DNA from: Candidatus Aminicenantota bacterium
GTDB lineage: Bacteria > Acidobacteriota > Aminicenantia > Aminicenantales > Saccharicenantaceae
Direction: 5' to 3'
Assembly: GCA_011048485.1 (NCBI GenBank)
Contig: DSDX01000002.1
Span: forward strand, 1 to 5,509
DNA length: 5,509 bases
Shown: in pieces, positions 1 through 5,509 of the stretch
How positions within the stretch are numbered: the stretch's first letter is position 1
How the letters are laid out: each line of letters begins with the position of its first letter
Notes under the pieces: model-generated
Told to the model about the DNA's origin: nothing
Databases searched by the model: none
The model's input: only the letters and a program-made list of their open reading frames with translations
Program-made: the position numbers and the translations under genes

Positions 1-2
1 GA

Positions 3-1925
3 CGGACGCTGGCGGCCGACTTCGGCCGCTCGAGCCGGGACTTCGTCGTGACCGCCGTCGTCTCGGACCCTCCCCGGAACTCGAGCCTGCGCTTCACGAT
101 CCTCGTCCCGTTCGACAATCTTCCGGCCGCGGCCGACGACGCCCGGATCCTCCAGGACTGGGGCCGCTGGTTCTGCCCCCTGTTCGTGCTGCTGCGGCCG
201 GGCGCGACGCCCGCGAGCGCCGCTCCCGCCCTGGACCGGTTCTGCCGTCAGCATTACGGGACGGCGATCGATGACGGCCTCCGCGAAGGGCGCGACGCCT
301 TCACCTTCGGGCTCCAGAGCGTCAGGGACATGCATCTCGACACCCGCTTCGCCGGCGTGGCCGGCCTGTCGACGTCCTATCTCCTCTCGGCCATCGCCCT
401 GGCCATCCTGATGATCGCCTGCGTCAATTTCACCAACCTGTCCATCGGCGCGGCCTCGTCCCGGTCGGTGGAGGTGGGCGTGCGGAAGGTCCTGGGCGCG
501 GGACGGCGGCAGTTGCTCCGCCAGTTCTGGAGCGAGACGCTGTTGGCCAGCGCGATCGCGCTCCTCCTGGCGCTCCTCATGACCGAGCTCCTCCTGCCCG
601 AATTCAACGCCCTCGCGGGAAAGGAGCTCGCGCTGGCCACGTTCTTCGGAGGGGCCAACGGCCTGGCCCTGCTGGCGATCGTCCTCGTCACCGGGGTCCT
701 GGCCGGCGGCTATCCCGCCGCCGTCATGACCTCGTTCCCGCCCGCCGAGGTCCTGAAAGGCAAGCTCAGGATGGGGGGCGGGTCGGCCCTGACTCGCGCC
801 CTCGTCGTCGTCCAGTTCGCCCTCTCCGTGACCCTCGGGATCTCCGCCGTCCTCCTGGGACGGCAGGTCGGATTCATGCTGAACAAGGACCCCGGCTACG
901 CCAGCCGGGACCTGGTCGTCGTCCTGACCCAGGAGATCGAGCCGCTCGAGTCCGAGAGGGTCTATCGGCGCTTCCGCAACGAGGCCCTCCGCGAGGGCCG
1001 GGTCAAAGGGATCGCGGCCAGCGGCCGGGAGTTCGGGCTCTTCCTGCCGCGCTCGACGTTCGATCGGGGCGGCCGTGAAGTGCACTTCGCGTTCGATCGG
1101 GTGGACGCCGATTTCCTGGCCACGATGGATCTGCGCCTGATCGAGGGCCGCGATTTTTCCTCCACGGCCGGGGCCGAGGGGGACGCGATCATCGTCAACG
1201 AGCGGTTCGTCGAGGCGCTGGGCCCGGATTTCCGGTTGGGCGAATTCCTCGGGGACCCCTCCCGGGGTTTCCCCTACGACCGCCGGGTCATCGGGGTCGT
1301 CGCCGATTGCCATTTCCTGCCCTTGCAGAGCGAGATCGAGCCTCTGGTCCTGTACGCCGGCGAGCATCCGTCTCCGCGGCGGAACACGTTCGGCCGCGTC
1401 ATGGTCCGCGTCGAGCCGGGGCGGCCCCAGGAGTCGCTGGCCGCCCTGGAGAGCGCGTGGAAAAAGGCCAGTCCGGACAAGCCGTTCTTGGCCACGTTCC
1501 AGGACGACGCGCTCGCGGGGCTCTACGGACGGGAACGCCGATGGAGCGCCATCGTCCATTACGCTTCGGGGCTGAGCTTGATGCTCGCCTGCCTCGGCAT
1601 CTTCGGGCTGACCTCGATCGCCCTGAGCCGCCGGGAGAAGGAGATGGGCATCCGGAAGGTGCTGGGCGCCGGCGCGGGGCGGATCATGGCGCTGGCGACG
1701 CGGGAATTCGTTCTTCTCATCTCCCTGGCCAACGCCGTCGCCTGGCCCGTAGCTTATGTCATCATGCGGAGCGTGCTCTCGGATTATCCCTACCGGATCA
1801 CCATCACCATTCCTTACTTTATTCTGGCCTGGGTAGCCTCGGTCCTGGTGGCCCTCATAACGATCTCGTATCTCGCCGTCCGGGTGGCCTTCCGGAACCC
1901 CGTCGACAGCCTGCGGTACGAATAA
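3..1925 (+). CDS. ABC transporter permease, FtsX/MacB type (5' end outside window)
   Basis: This is the membrane subunit of an ABC transporter of the FtsX/MacB class, which couples a cytoplasmic ATPase to periplasmic work such as export or lipoprotein handling; the substrate is unknown. The frame is open from the left edge. A GTG at 48 falls inside a periplasmic-domain strand (DFVVTAVVSDPPRNSSLRF), so it is not the true start, and the first membrane helix is missing. Counting from the first full codon, hydrophobic helices lie near 125-146, 178-199, 218-240, 264-286, 517-541, 567-590 and 602-626. A large extracytoplasmic MacB_PCD-like domain spans about 287-516. Each FtsX block carries the same coupling motif: EVGVRKVLGA (157-166) and EMGIRKVLGA (547-556). 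The C-terminus NPVDSLRYE is typical of the family. No ATPase domain is fused, so it needs a partner encoded elsewhere, probably upstream. Family assignment is firm; function is not. Confidence 0.
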   Translation, partial: RTLAADFGRSSRDFVVTAVVSDPPRNSSLRFTILVPFDNLPAAADDARILQDWGRWFCPLFVLLRPGATPASAAPALDRFCRQHYGTAIDDGLREGRDAFTFGLQSVRDMHLDTRFAGVAGLSTSYLLSAIALAILMIACVNFTNLSIGAASSRSVEVGVRKVLGAGRRQLLRQFWSETLLASAIALLLALLMTELLLPEFNALAGKELALATFFGGANGLALLAIVLVTGVLAGGYPAAVMTSFPPAEVLKGKLRMGGGSALTRALVVVQFALSVTLGISAVLLGRQVGFMLNKDPGYASRDLVVVLTQEIEPLESERVYRRFRNEALREGRVKGIAASGREFGLFLPRSTFDRGGREVHFAFDRVDADFLATMDLRLIEGRDFSSTAGAEGDAIIVNERFVEALGPDFRLGEFLGDPSRGFPYDRRVIGVVADCHFLPLQSEIEPLVLYAGEHPSPRRNTFGRVMVRVEPGRPQESLAALESAWKKASPDKPFLATFQDDALAGLYGRERRWSAIVHYASGLSLMLACLGIFGLTSIALSRREKEMGIRKVLGAGAGRIMALATREFVLLISLANAVAWPVAYVIMRSVLSDYPYRITITIPYFILAWVASVLVALITISYLAVRVAFRNPVDSLRYE

Positions 1926-2000
1926 CGCCGGCGGTGACGCGGCGGCCTATCTCTGACTCATCGCTAGGATGACCTCGCATTTCCCCGATGAAGGCCCGGT

Positions 2001-2024
2001 CAGGCTCCGCTATTACGAGCCCTG
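2001..2024. other. Imperfect hairpin downstream of the permease gene
   Basis: CAGGCTC at 2001-2007 can pair with GAGCC-CTG at 2017-2024, giving a seven-pair stem with one bulged C and a nine-base loop. It lies about 75 bases after the permease stop. No T-run follows on the plus strand, so it does not look like a standard intrinsic terminator. It may only slow or protect the end of the permease transcript, or may be chance. Confidence 0.2.
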
Positions 2025-2058
2025 GGCAAATGTCCGCCACGGTTCCCTAATGCGGGAT

Positions 2059-2072
2059 GTCAAGTTCTTGAC
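2059..2072. repeat. Perfect inverted repeat over the -35 box (possible operator)
   Basis: GTCAAG-TT-CTTGAC is a perfect inverted repeat with six-base arms and a two-base centre. Its right arm contains most of the -35 box TTGACT of the promoter at 2068-2096. A dimeric regulator bound here would block RNA polymerase, so a repressor site is a reasonable inference. The short arms and the self-complementary tendency of TTGAC leave room for coincidence. Confidence 0.35.
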
Positions 2073-2096
2073 TCTCACCCACGGTCGGCTTATCCT
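2068..2096 (+). promoter_or_regulatory. Sigma70-like promoter for the small exported-protein gene
   Basis: TTGACT (2068-2073, five of six consensus bases) is followed by a 17-base spacer and TATCCT (2091-2096, four of six). Initiation would be near 2103, leaving a leader of about 145 bases before the ATG at 2248. The spacing is ideal and the position fits. The long leader has no recognised riboswitch or RNA motif that I can see. Confidence 0.4.
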
Positions 2097-2234
2097 CTTT
2101 CTATGGGGGAAAGTATGATTCGGAGCATGCGGCCGACACTTTCAAACCCAACGTCACATTGCAAACTTCTATCGATTCGCGGCCAAGCGGATCAAGGCCT
2201 TTCGGGAATCGAAGAAGCCAAACGATTGTCAAAA

Positions 2235-2241
2235 AGGGGGG
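2235..2241 (+). promoter_or_regulatory. Ribosome binding site of the small exported-protein gene
   Basis: The purine run AGGGGGG ends six bases before the ATG at 2248 and supports that start. The frame stays open upstream to the stop at 2116-2118 but has no ATG, GTG or TTG codon there, so 2248 is the only sensible start. Confidence 0.55.
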
Positions 2242-2247
2242 CAGGAA

Positions 2248-2730
2248 ATGAAGACTAGGATCGTTTCTCTGGTGTTGGCTTGTTTGTTGCTAGGATTTTG
2301 CGCCACGGCCCCATACGAAAAAGTCTGGACGAACAAGCCTTACAGGTCAGCGCCTGAGAAACCAACTCAGGAGACTTTCTCAGTTGCGGACTTGACCTAC
2401 GATCAAGTCTGGAAAGCCTGCGAACGTTCTCTCATTCGGTCTGGCTTTGAATTCTTTACGGCTGATAGGACCTCCGGCGAAATAAGAGTCAGGAGCGCAG
2501 CGAAAACCGACTTGCAATTGGGCGATTCGAGCAGGTCGGCCATTCAAGGGACATCGGAGAGTGAGTTCTTGATTCGGATATCAGAAGATGCCGGGGCCGT
2601 TTCCGTGGCGGTATTTTGTACATATTTCTGGGATGATTCCCTGGAGGATCTTACAGAGCTGAGGGGAAGGAAAGAAAAGAATGAGGTCGACAGAGTCATA
2701 CGCGTACTTAAACAAGGGCTAGGGAGATAA
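2248..2730 (+). CDS. Small exported protein, probable lipoprotein, unknown function
   Basis: This 160-residue protein begins with a clear secretion signal: K2 and R4, a hydrophobic stretch at 5-17, then Cys18 followed by ATAP. The sequence LLLGFCATAP looks like a lipoprotein signal, but the residue before Cys is Phe where Gly, Ala or Ser is normal. Cleavage after A19-T20-A21 by signal peptidase I is the alternative, though Pro would follow. The mature part has a linker (about 22-45), then an alpha/beta pattern: helix YDQVWKACERSLIRSGF, strand ending SGEIRV, strands around 105-127 (EFLIRISEDAG, VSVAVFCTYF), and a charged C-terminal helix EVDRVIRVLKQGL. This resembles envelope lipoproteins with a BamC-like or similar small fold in general outline only; I do not recognise a named family. 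Sampled 60-base lines are 50-53% GC against 70-78% in neighbours, suggesting later acquisition or weak constraint. It probably has its own promoter. Confidence 0.8.
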   Translation: MKTRIVSLVLACLLLGFCATAPYEKVWTNKPYRSAPEKPTQETFSVADLTYDQVWKACERSLIRSGFEFFTADRTSGEIRVRSAAKTDLQLGDSSRSAIQGTSESEFLIRISEDAGAVSVAVFCTYFWDDSLEDLTELRGRKEKNEVDRVIRVLKQGLGR

Positions 2731-2761
2731 ACTGTGTGGATGAGAATCTCTTGGCTCGGCT

Positions 2762-4528
2762 TCAGCGGACCTGGCGCGTGAGCTTCTCGTACTGCTCGCG
2801 GATCTCGGCTGGGAGCCGGCCCTTATAGGGCTTGAGGTAATCCCGGACCTCGTCGACCTCCGTCGTCCAGTCCTTGATGTTGACCTCAAAGAGCTTCTCG
2901 AGCCTGTCCTTTGAAAGGTCGAGACCGGTCGTCTCGAGGTCCTCGACCCGCGGCACGAGACCGGCCGGGGTCTCACGCGCCGAAACCGCGCCCGTGACGC
3001 GGTCGATGATCCACTTGAGGACGCGCATGTTGTCGCCGAAGCCGGGCCAGAGAAACTTGCCCTGCTCGTCGGTCCGGAACCAGTTGACCCCGAAGATCCT
3101 GGGCGGCCGCGACATGCGGCTGCCCATGTTGAGATAGTGGCGCCAGTAGTCGGCCATGTTGTAGCCGCAGAAGGGCCGCATGGCCATGGGGTCGCGGCGC
3201 ACGACCCCGACCTTGCCGGTGGCCGCGGCCGTCGTCTCCGAGCCCATGCGGGCACCCATGAAAACGCCGTGAGCCCAATTGAAGCTCTCGAGGACGAGCG
3301 GGATGAGTTGGGTCCGGCGGCCGCCGAAGATGATGGCCGAGATGGGCACGCCCTGCGGCTTGTCGGCCCCCTCGTCCAGCATGGGCGAGTTGATGATCGA
3401 CGCGGTGAACCGCGAGTTGGGGTGGGCGGCCTTGATGCCGTCGGCCGGCGTCCAGGGCCGGCCCTGCCAGTCGAGGAGGCGCTCCGGCACGGGACCGTCG
3501 AGGCCCTCCCACCAAGGCTCGTTCGTGTCGGTGTTCAGGGCCACGTTCGTGAACAGCGTCGGGTTGAAGGCGCCCCGCTTGATCGTCTTCATCATGTTGG
3601 GGTTGGTCTTCATCGACGTCCCCGGCGCCACGCCGAAGTAGCCGGCCTCGGGATTGATGGCCCAGAGCCGGCCGTCGGGCCCGATGTTGAGCCAGGCGAT
3701 GTCGTCGCCCAGGGTCCAGACCCGGTAGCCGGGCAGGGCCGACTCCATCATGGCCAGGTTGGTCTTGCCGCAGGCGCTGGGCAGGGCGGCCGTGATGTAG
3801 GTCTTCTTCCCCCGGCTGTCCTCGACGCCCATGATGACCATGTGCTCGGCCAGCCAGCCCTGCTTGTACCCGAGATAGGAGCCGATGCGGAGCGAGACGC
3901 ACTTCTTGCCGAGCAGGGCGTTGCCGCCGTAGCCCGAGCCGACGCTCCAGACCAGGCCCTCACGGGGGAAGTGCATGATGTAGCGGCGGTTGGGGTCGAG
4001 CGTGCCGATCGAGTGGAAGCCCTTGATGAAATCGTCGCGGTTGCGGAGCTTCTCCAGGATGGGCGTCCCGACCCGGGTCATGATGCGCATGCTCACGGCG
4101 ACGTAGGTCGAGTCCGTGATCATCAGGCAGGCCTTGGCGTAGGGCGAGTCGGGGTGGCCCATCATGTAGGGGATGACGTACATGGTCCGTCCGGCCATGC
4201 AGCCGTCCGAGAGCTTGGCCATGACCTTCTTGGCCTTCTCCGGCTCCATCCAGTTGTTGTTGGGACCCGAGTCCTCCTTGGTGGGGTGGCAGACGAGGGT
4301 CAATTGCTCGACCCGGGCGACGTCGTTCGGGCAGGACCGATGGAGGTAGGCCGTGGGCCACTTGCTCTGGTCGAGCTTGAGGAAGACGGGGCCGTTGAGC
4401 CGCTCCTCGTTCATGCCGATCTCGAGAAGGCGCCAGGCCTCGCCCTCTGAGCCGTCCATCCAGTAGACGTGGGCCGGCTTGGCCAGCCGTTCCTGCTCTT
4501 CGATCCAACGTTCCGCGGCGGATACCAT
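2762..4528 (-). CDS. pckG: Phosphoenolpyruvate carboxykinase (GTP)
   Basis: This cytoplasmic enzyme interconverts oxaloacetate plus GTP with phosphoenolpyruvate, CO2 and GDP, the entry step of gluconeogenesis or, in many anaerobes, a CO2-fixing anaplerotic step. The 588-residue product is close to the usual length of about 600 and complete. Visible GTP-PEPCK landmarks are R72 in the substrate loop (DVARVEQLT), YGGN at 200-203 with K208/K209, metal-ligand H229, the P-loop PSACGKTN at 250-257 with the hyper-reactive Cys253 and Lys255, metal-binding DD at 275-276 (GDDIAW), NSRFTA at 371-376, FGGRR at 401-405 ending in the mobile-lid region, and the guanine pocket aromatics W483/F484, F492 and F497 (VNWFRTDEQGKFLWPGFGDN). 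These exclude the ATP-type enzyme. The start ATG has a well-placed AAAGGA eight bases upstream and its own promoter. It is monocistronic as far as seen and converges on the lipoprotein gene. No active-site residue is missing. Confidence 0.98.
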   Translation of the reverse strand: MVSAAERWIEEQERLAKPAHVYWMDGSEGEAWRLLEIGMNEERLNGPVFLKLDQSKWPTAYLHRSCPNDVARVEQLTLVCHPTKEDSGPNNNWMEPEKAKKVMAKLSDGCMAGRTMYVIPYMMGHPDSPYAKACLMITDSTYVAVSMRIMTRVGTPILEKLRNRDDFIKGFHSIGTLDPNRRYIMHFPREGLVWSVGSGYGGNALLGKKCVSLRIGSYLGYKQGWLAEHMVIMGVEDSRGKKTYITAALPSACGKTNLAMMESALPGYRVWTLGDDIAWLNIGPDGRLWAINPEAGYFGVAPGTSMKTNPNMMKTIKRGAFNPTLFTNVALNTDTNEPWWEGLDGPVPERLLDWQGRPWTPADGIKAAHPNSRFTASIINSPMLDEGADKPQGVPISAIIFGGRRTQLIPLVLESFNWAHGVFMGARMGSETTAAATGKVGVVRRDPMAMRPFCGYNMADYWRHYLNMGSRMSRPPRIFGVNWFRTDEQGKFLWPGFGDNMRVLKWIIDRVTGAVSARETPAGLVPRVEDLETTGLDLSKDRLEKLFEVNIKDWTTEVDEVRDYLKPYKGRLPAEIREQYEKLTRQVR

Positions 4529-4536
4529 GCTCTCGG

Positions 4537-4542
4537 TCCTTT
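4537..4542 (-). promoter_or_regulatory. Ribosome binding site of pckG
   Basis: On the minus strand AAAGGA lies eight bases before the ATG at 4528-4526 and confirms that start. With the predicted transcription start near 4543, the untranslated leader would be only about 15 bases, barely enough to hold this site. Confidence 0.6.
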
Positions 4543-4549
4543 GTCCTTA

Positions 4550-4576
4550 ATTATCAGGTTCGTAGCGGAGTGTCAA
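4550..4576 (-). promoter_or_regulatory. Sigma70-like promoter of pckG
   Basis: Read on the minus strand, a perfect TTGACA (4576-4571) is followed by 15 bases and GATAAT (4555-4550, five of six consensus bases). The spacer is two bases shorter than ideal, which often makes a promoter weaker or dependent on an activator. The AT-rich patch here stands out from the surrounding GC-rich sequence. Confidence 0.5.
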
Positions 4577-4603
4577 ACCGGCCGTGCCCCTAACGGGAGG
4601 CCA

Positions 4604-4635
4604 TTCGCGGCCCATTCAATTCCTTGGGCCGCGGA
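4604..4635. repeat. Long inverted repeat in the pckG / GHKL ATPase divergent region
   Basis: CGCGGCCCA (4606-4614) is perfectly complementary to TGGGCCGCG (4625-4633), with a ten-base loop (4615-4624). Outside the arms a T-G wobble and a T-A pair extend the stem to 11 pairs. No T-run follows on either strand. It sits between the two back-to-back promoters, where neither predicted transcript would include it, so it is more likely a DNA-level site, or a remnant hairpin, than a terminator. Confidence 0.5.
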
Positions 4636-4642
4636 GACCGGA

Positions 4643-4656
4643 GGACCGGGCGGTCC
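4643..4656. repeat. Perfect inverted repeat just upstream of the -35 box (possible operator)
   Basis: GGACCG-GG-CGGTCC has perfect six-base arms around a two-base centre and ends seven bases before the TTGACA at 4664. It has the same 6-2-6 layout as the repeat at 2059-2072, but different bases. The position suits an activator or repressor of the GHKL ATPase gene; GC-rich sequence raises the odds of chance. Confidence 0.3.
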
Positions 4657-4663
4657 GGGCGCC

Positions 4664-4692
4664 TTGACAAGGCTTGGTCCATGGTTTATTCT
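4664..4692 (+). promoter_or_regulatory. Sigma70-like promoter of the GHKL ATPase gene
   Basis: A perfect TTGACA (4664-4669), a 17-base spacer and TATTCT (4687-4692, four of six) form a strong-looking promoter in otherwise GC-rich sequence. The -35 box sits inside a further perfect inverted repeat, GCCTTG-A-CAAGGC at 4661-4673. Initiation near 4699 gives a leader of about 70 bases. In that leader CGCGCC (4697-4702) can pair with GGCGCG (4727-4732), and CCGCG (4733-4737) with CGCGG (4749-4753). Confidence 0.55.
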
Positions 4693-4767
4693 CGGCCGCG
4701 CCAAGCGTTCGGAACGGGGACCGCATGGCGCGCCGCGAAAGGACGAGACGCGGGCTCTCACACGGCC

Positions 4768-5509
4768 ATGGAGATCAGAGAGAAGAAACGACTCGAAGTG
4801 ACCGTCGATAAGAGACACATCGTCTCGATCGGCGAGCGGCTGTACGCGGAGAGCGTCGACCTGCTCCGAGAGCTCGTCAACAACGCCTACGACGCCGACG
4901 CCACCGAAGTGAGCGTCGAGATCGACCCGGAGAGGATCACCGTCGCGGACGACGGCGCCGGCATGGACATGGCCTGCTTGGAGCAATATTTTACCATCGG
5001 GTCGGACGAGAAGGTCGTCCACGCCCGCTCCCCCCGGTTCGGCCGGGTCCGGATCGGCCAATTCGGCATCGGCAAGTTCGCGTCGCTGGCCGCGGCGTCC
5101 CGTTTCGAGGTCATCACCAGGCACAAGGATTTCTGCGCCAGGGTCGTTTTCGACAAGAAGGCCTGGGAGAGCGCCAAGGAAGAGTGGCATTTGCCCTGCG
5201 AGATCCTCTCGCCGGACTCGCGGGCCGGCGACGGCACGACGGTGGCCCTCTCCGAGCTGTCGAAATCCTTCCAGGTCGAGGACGTCGAACGAAGGCTCCT
5301 GGAGAGCGTGCCTCTCAGAGCCCCCGATTTCACGGTCATCCTCAACGGCCGCCGCCTCTATCCGAGAAGCCTGGTCGGCCGGAAGATCCCCATCCTCGAG
5401 GGCACGAAGCACGGCTTGGTCACCGGCGAGGTCGTCATCACGCCGAAGTCGGCCTCCGATTTCAAGGATCTGGGGATCGACGTCAAGGTGAAGTCGGTCA
5501 CCGTCAAGA
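4768..5509 (+). CDS. GHKL (Hsp90-like) ATPase domain protein, 3' end outside window
   Basis: This frame runs 247 codons to the right edge with no stop, so only the N-terminal part is seen. It carries every GHKL (Bergerat-fold) nucleotide-binding motif: N-box RELVNNAYDADA with catalytic-type Glu35, Mg-coordinating Asn39 and Asp42; G1 box DDGAGM at 61-66; G2 lid box GQFGIGKFAS at 98-107; and the closing GTTV at 156-159. After the ATPase fold, about 170-247 begins a second alpha/beta transducer-like domain. No signal peptide or membrane helix is visible and there is no kinase H-box in the visible part, so it is a cytoplasmic Hsp90/MutL/MORC-style molecular switch, not evidently a sensor kinase. 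The start ATG has no clear ribosome binding site; the nearest, AAGGA, is about 24 bases upstream. A GTG at 4798 is a later alternative, but family-like sequence begins before it. The cellular role is unknown. Confidence 0.9.
   Translation, partial: MEIREKKRLEVTVDKRHIVSIGERLYAESVDLLRELVNNAYDADATEVSVEIDPERITVADDGAGMDMACLEQYFTIGSDEKVVHARSPRFGRVRIGQFGIGKFASLAAASRFEVITRHKDFCARVVFDKKAWESAKEEWHLPCEILSPDSRAGDGTTVALSELSKSFQVEDVERRLLESVPLRAPDFTVILNGRRLYPRSLVGRKIPILEGTKHGLVTGEVVITPKSASDFKDLGIDVKVKSVTVK

Larger units (their letters stand above)
1926..2247. other. Gene-free stretch between permease and small exported protein
   Basis: These 322 bases hold the weak hairpin (2001-2024), the inverted repeat (2059-2072), the promoter (2068-2096) and an untranslated leader. 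Base composition drops from the GC-rich level of the permease toward about half GC from roughly 2040 onward. No tRNA, repeat array or convincing gene was seen. A 47-codon frame at 2115-2258 has a GGGGGA-like sequence before its ATG but no recognisable product and overlaps the next gene's start. Confidence 0.6.
4529..4767. promoter_or_regulatory. Divergent control region between pckG and the GHKL ATPase gene
   Basis: These 239 bases separate two genes transcribed away from each other. They hold the pckG promoter on the minus strand, three inverted repeats in a row (4604-4635, 4643-4656, 4661-4673), the plus-strand promoter and a structured leader. The -35 boxes are about 87 bases apart, so the promoters are independent and could share regulators. 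Confidence 0.55.

Noticed and set aside
48..50. GTG as start of the permease gene
   Set aside because: The frame is open upstream to the window edge, and the upstream codons continue a typical periplasmic-domain strand, so the gene begins outside the window.
1926..1944. CGCCG / CGGCG stem right after the permease stop as a terminator
   Set aside because: Five pairs with a nine-base loop in GC-rich sequence and no T-run.
1307..1972. Plus-strand frame of 221 codons inside the permease gene
   Set aside because: It is an out-of-frame reading of the permease, very rich in Arg, Pro and Gly, with no domain pattern; the permease frame keeps its FtsX motif and helices through this region.
2115..2258. 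Small frame of 47 codons overlapping the start of the lipoprotein-like gene
   Set aside because: A GGGGGA precedes the ATG, but the product has no recognisable pattern, and the frame runs into the next gene by 11 bases. Not enough to call a gene.
2724..2750. Possible bidirectional terminator between the convergent genes (GAGAT paired with ATCTC)
   Set aside because: Only five pairs, a 17-base loop and no T-run on either strand; too weak to call.
3137..4450. Long plus-strand open frame of 437 codons opposite pckG
   Set aside because: It is the antisense shadow of a GC-rich gene whose own product is an unmistakable, fully intact GTP-PEPCK. The translation is low-complexity (rich in Gly, Val, Ala, Asp, His, Arg) with no domain pattern.
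4573..5412. Minus-strand open frame of 279 codons at the right end
   Set aside because: It runs antisense through the GHKL ATPase gene and the divergent control region. The plus-strand frame has all ATPase motifs, and this one has none.
1..5509. CRISPR arrays, tRNA or rRNA genes, insertion sequence ends
   Set aside because: I saw no regularly spaced repeats, cloverleaf-like sequence, rRNA-like sequence or transposase frame in the window.

Overview
The window reads as a piece of chromosome from a GC-rich bacterium. Three GC-rich genes (two of them cut by the window edges) flank one clearly AT-richer small gene. A long FtsX/MacB-type permease, a GTP-dependent PEP carboxykinase and exported small proteins fit lineages such as Acidobacteriota or Aminicenantota. 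That placement is an inference from gene style only; no rRNA or other marker gene is present.

Layout: (1) From the left edge to 1925 (+) runs an ABC transporter permease with two FtsX-type membrane blocks. Its 5' end lies outside the window. (2) 1926-2247 is a gene-free stretch with an imperfect hairpin and a good sigma70-like promoter whose -35 box overlaps a perfect inverted repeat. (3) 2248-2730 (+) encodes a small exported protein, probably a lipoprotein, with an odd lipobox and lower GC than its neighbours. (4) 2762-4528 (-) is a full-length, intact pckG, convergent with the small gene and 31 bp from it. (5) 4529-4767 is a divergent control region holding back-to-back promoters and three consecutive inverted repeats. 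(6) From 4768 (+) to the right edge is the N-terminal ATPase half of a GHKL (Hsp90/MutL/histidine-kinase-fold) protein, cut by the window end.

The genes do not form one pathway. pckG is central carbon metabolism (gluconeogenesis or anaplerosis, OAA/PEP interconversion). The permease is half of an export or lipoprotein-handling machine whose ATPase must lie elsewhere. The small protein and the GHKL ATPase have no assigned function. The least explained parts are the GHKL ATPase with its inverted-repeat-rich promoter region and the AT-richer lipoprotein island. No complete new multi-gene system can be shown here; if one exists it would involve genes to the right of the window.
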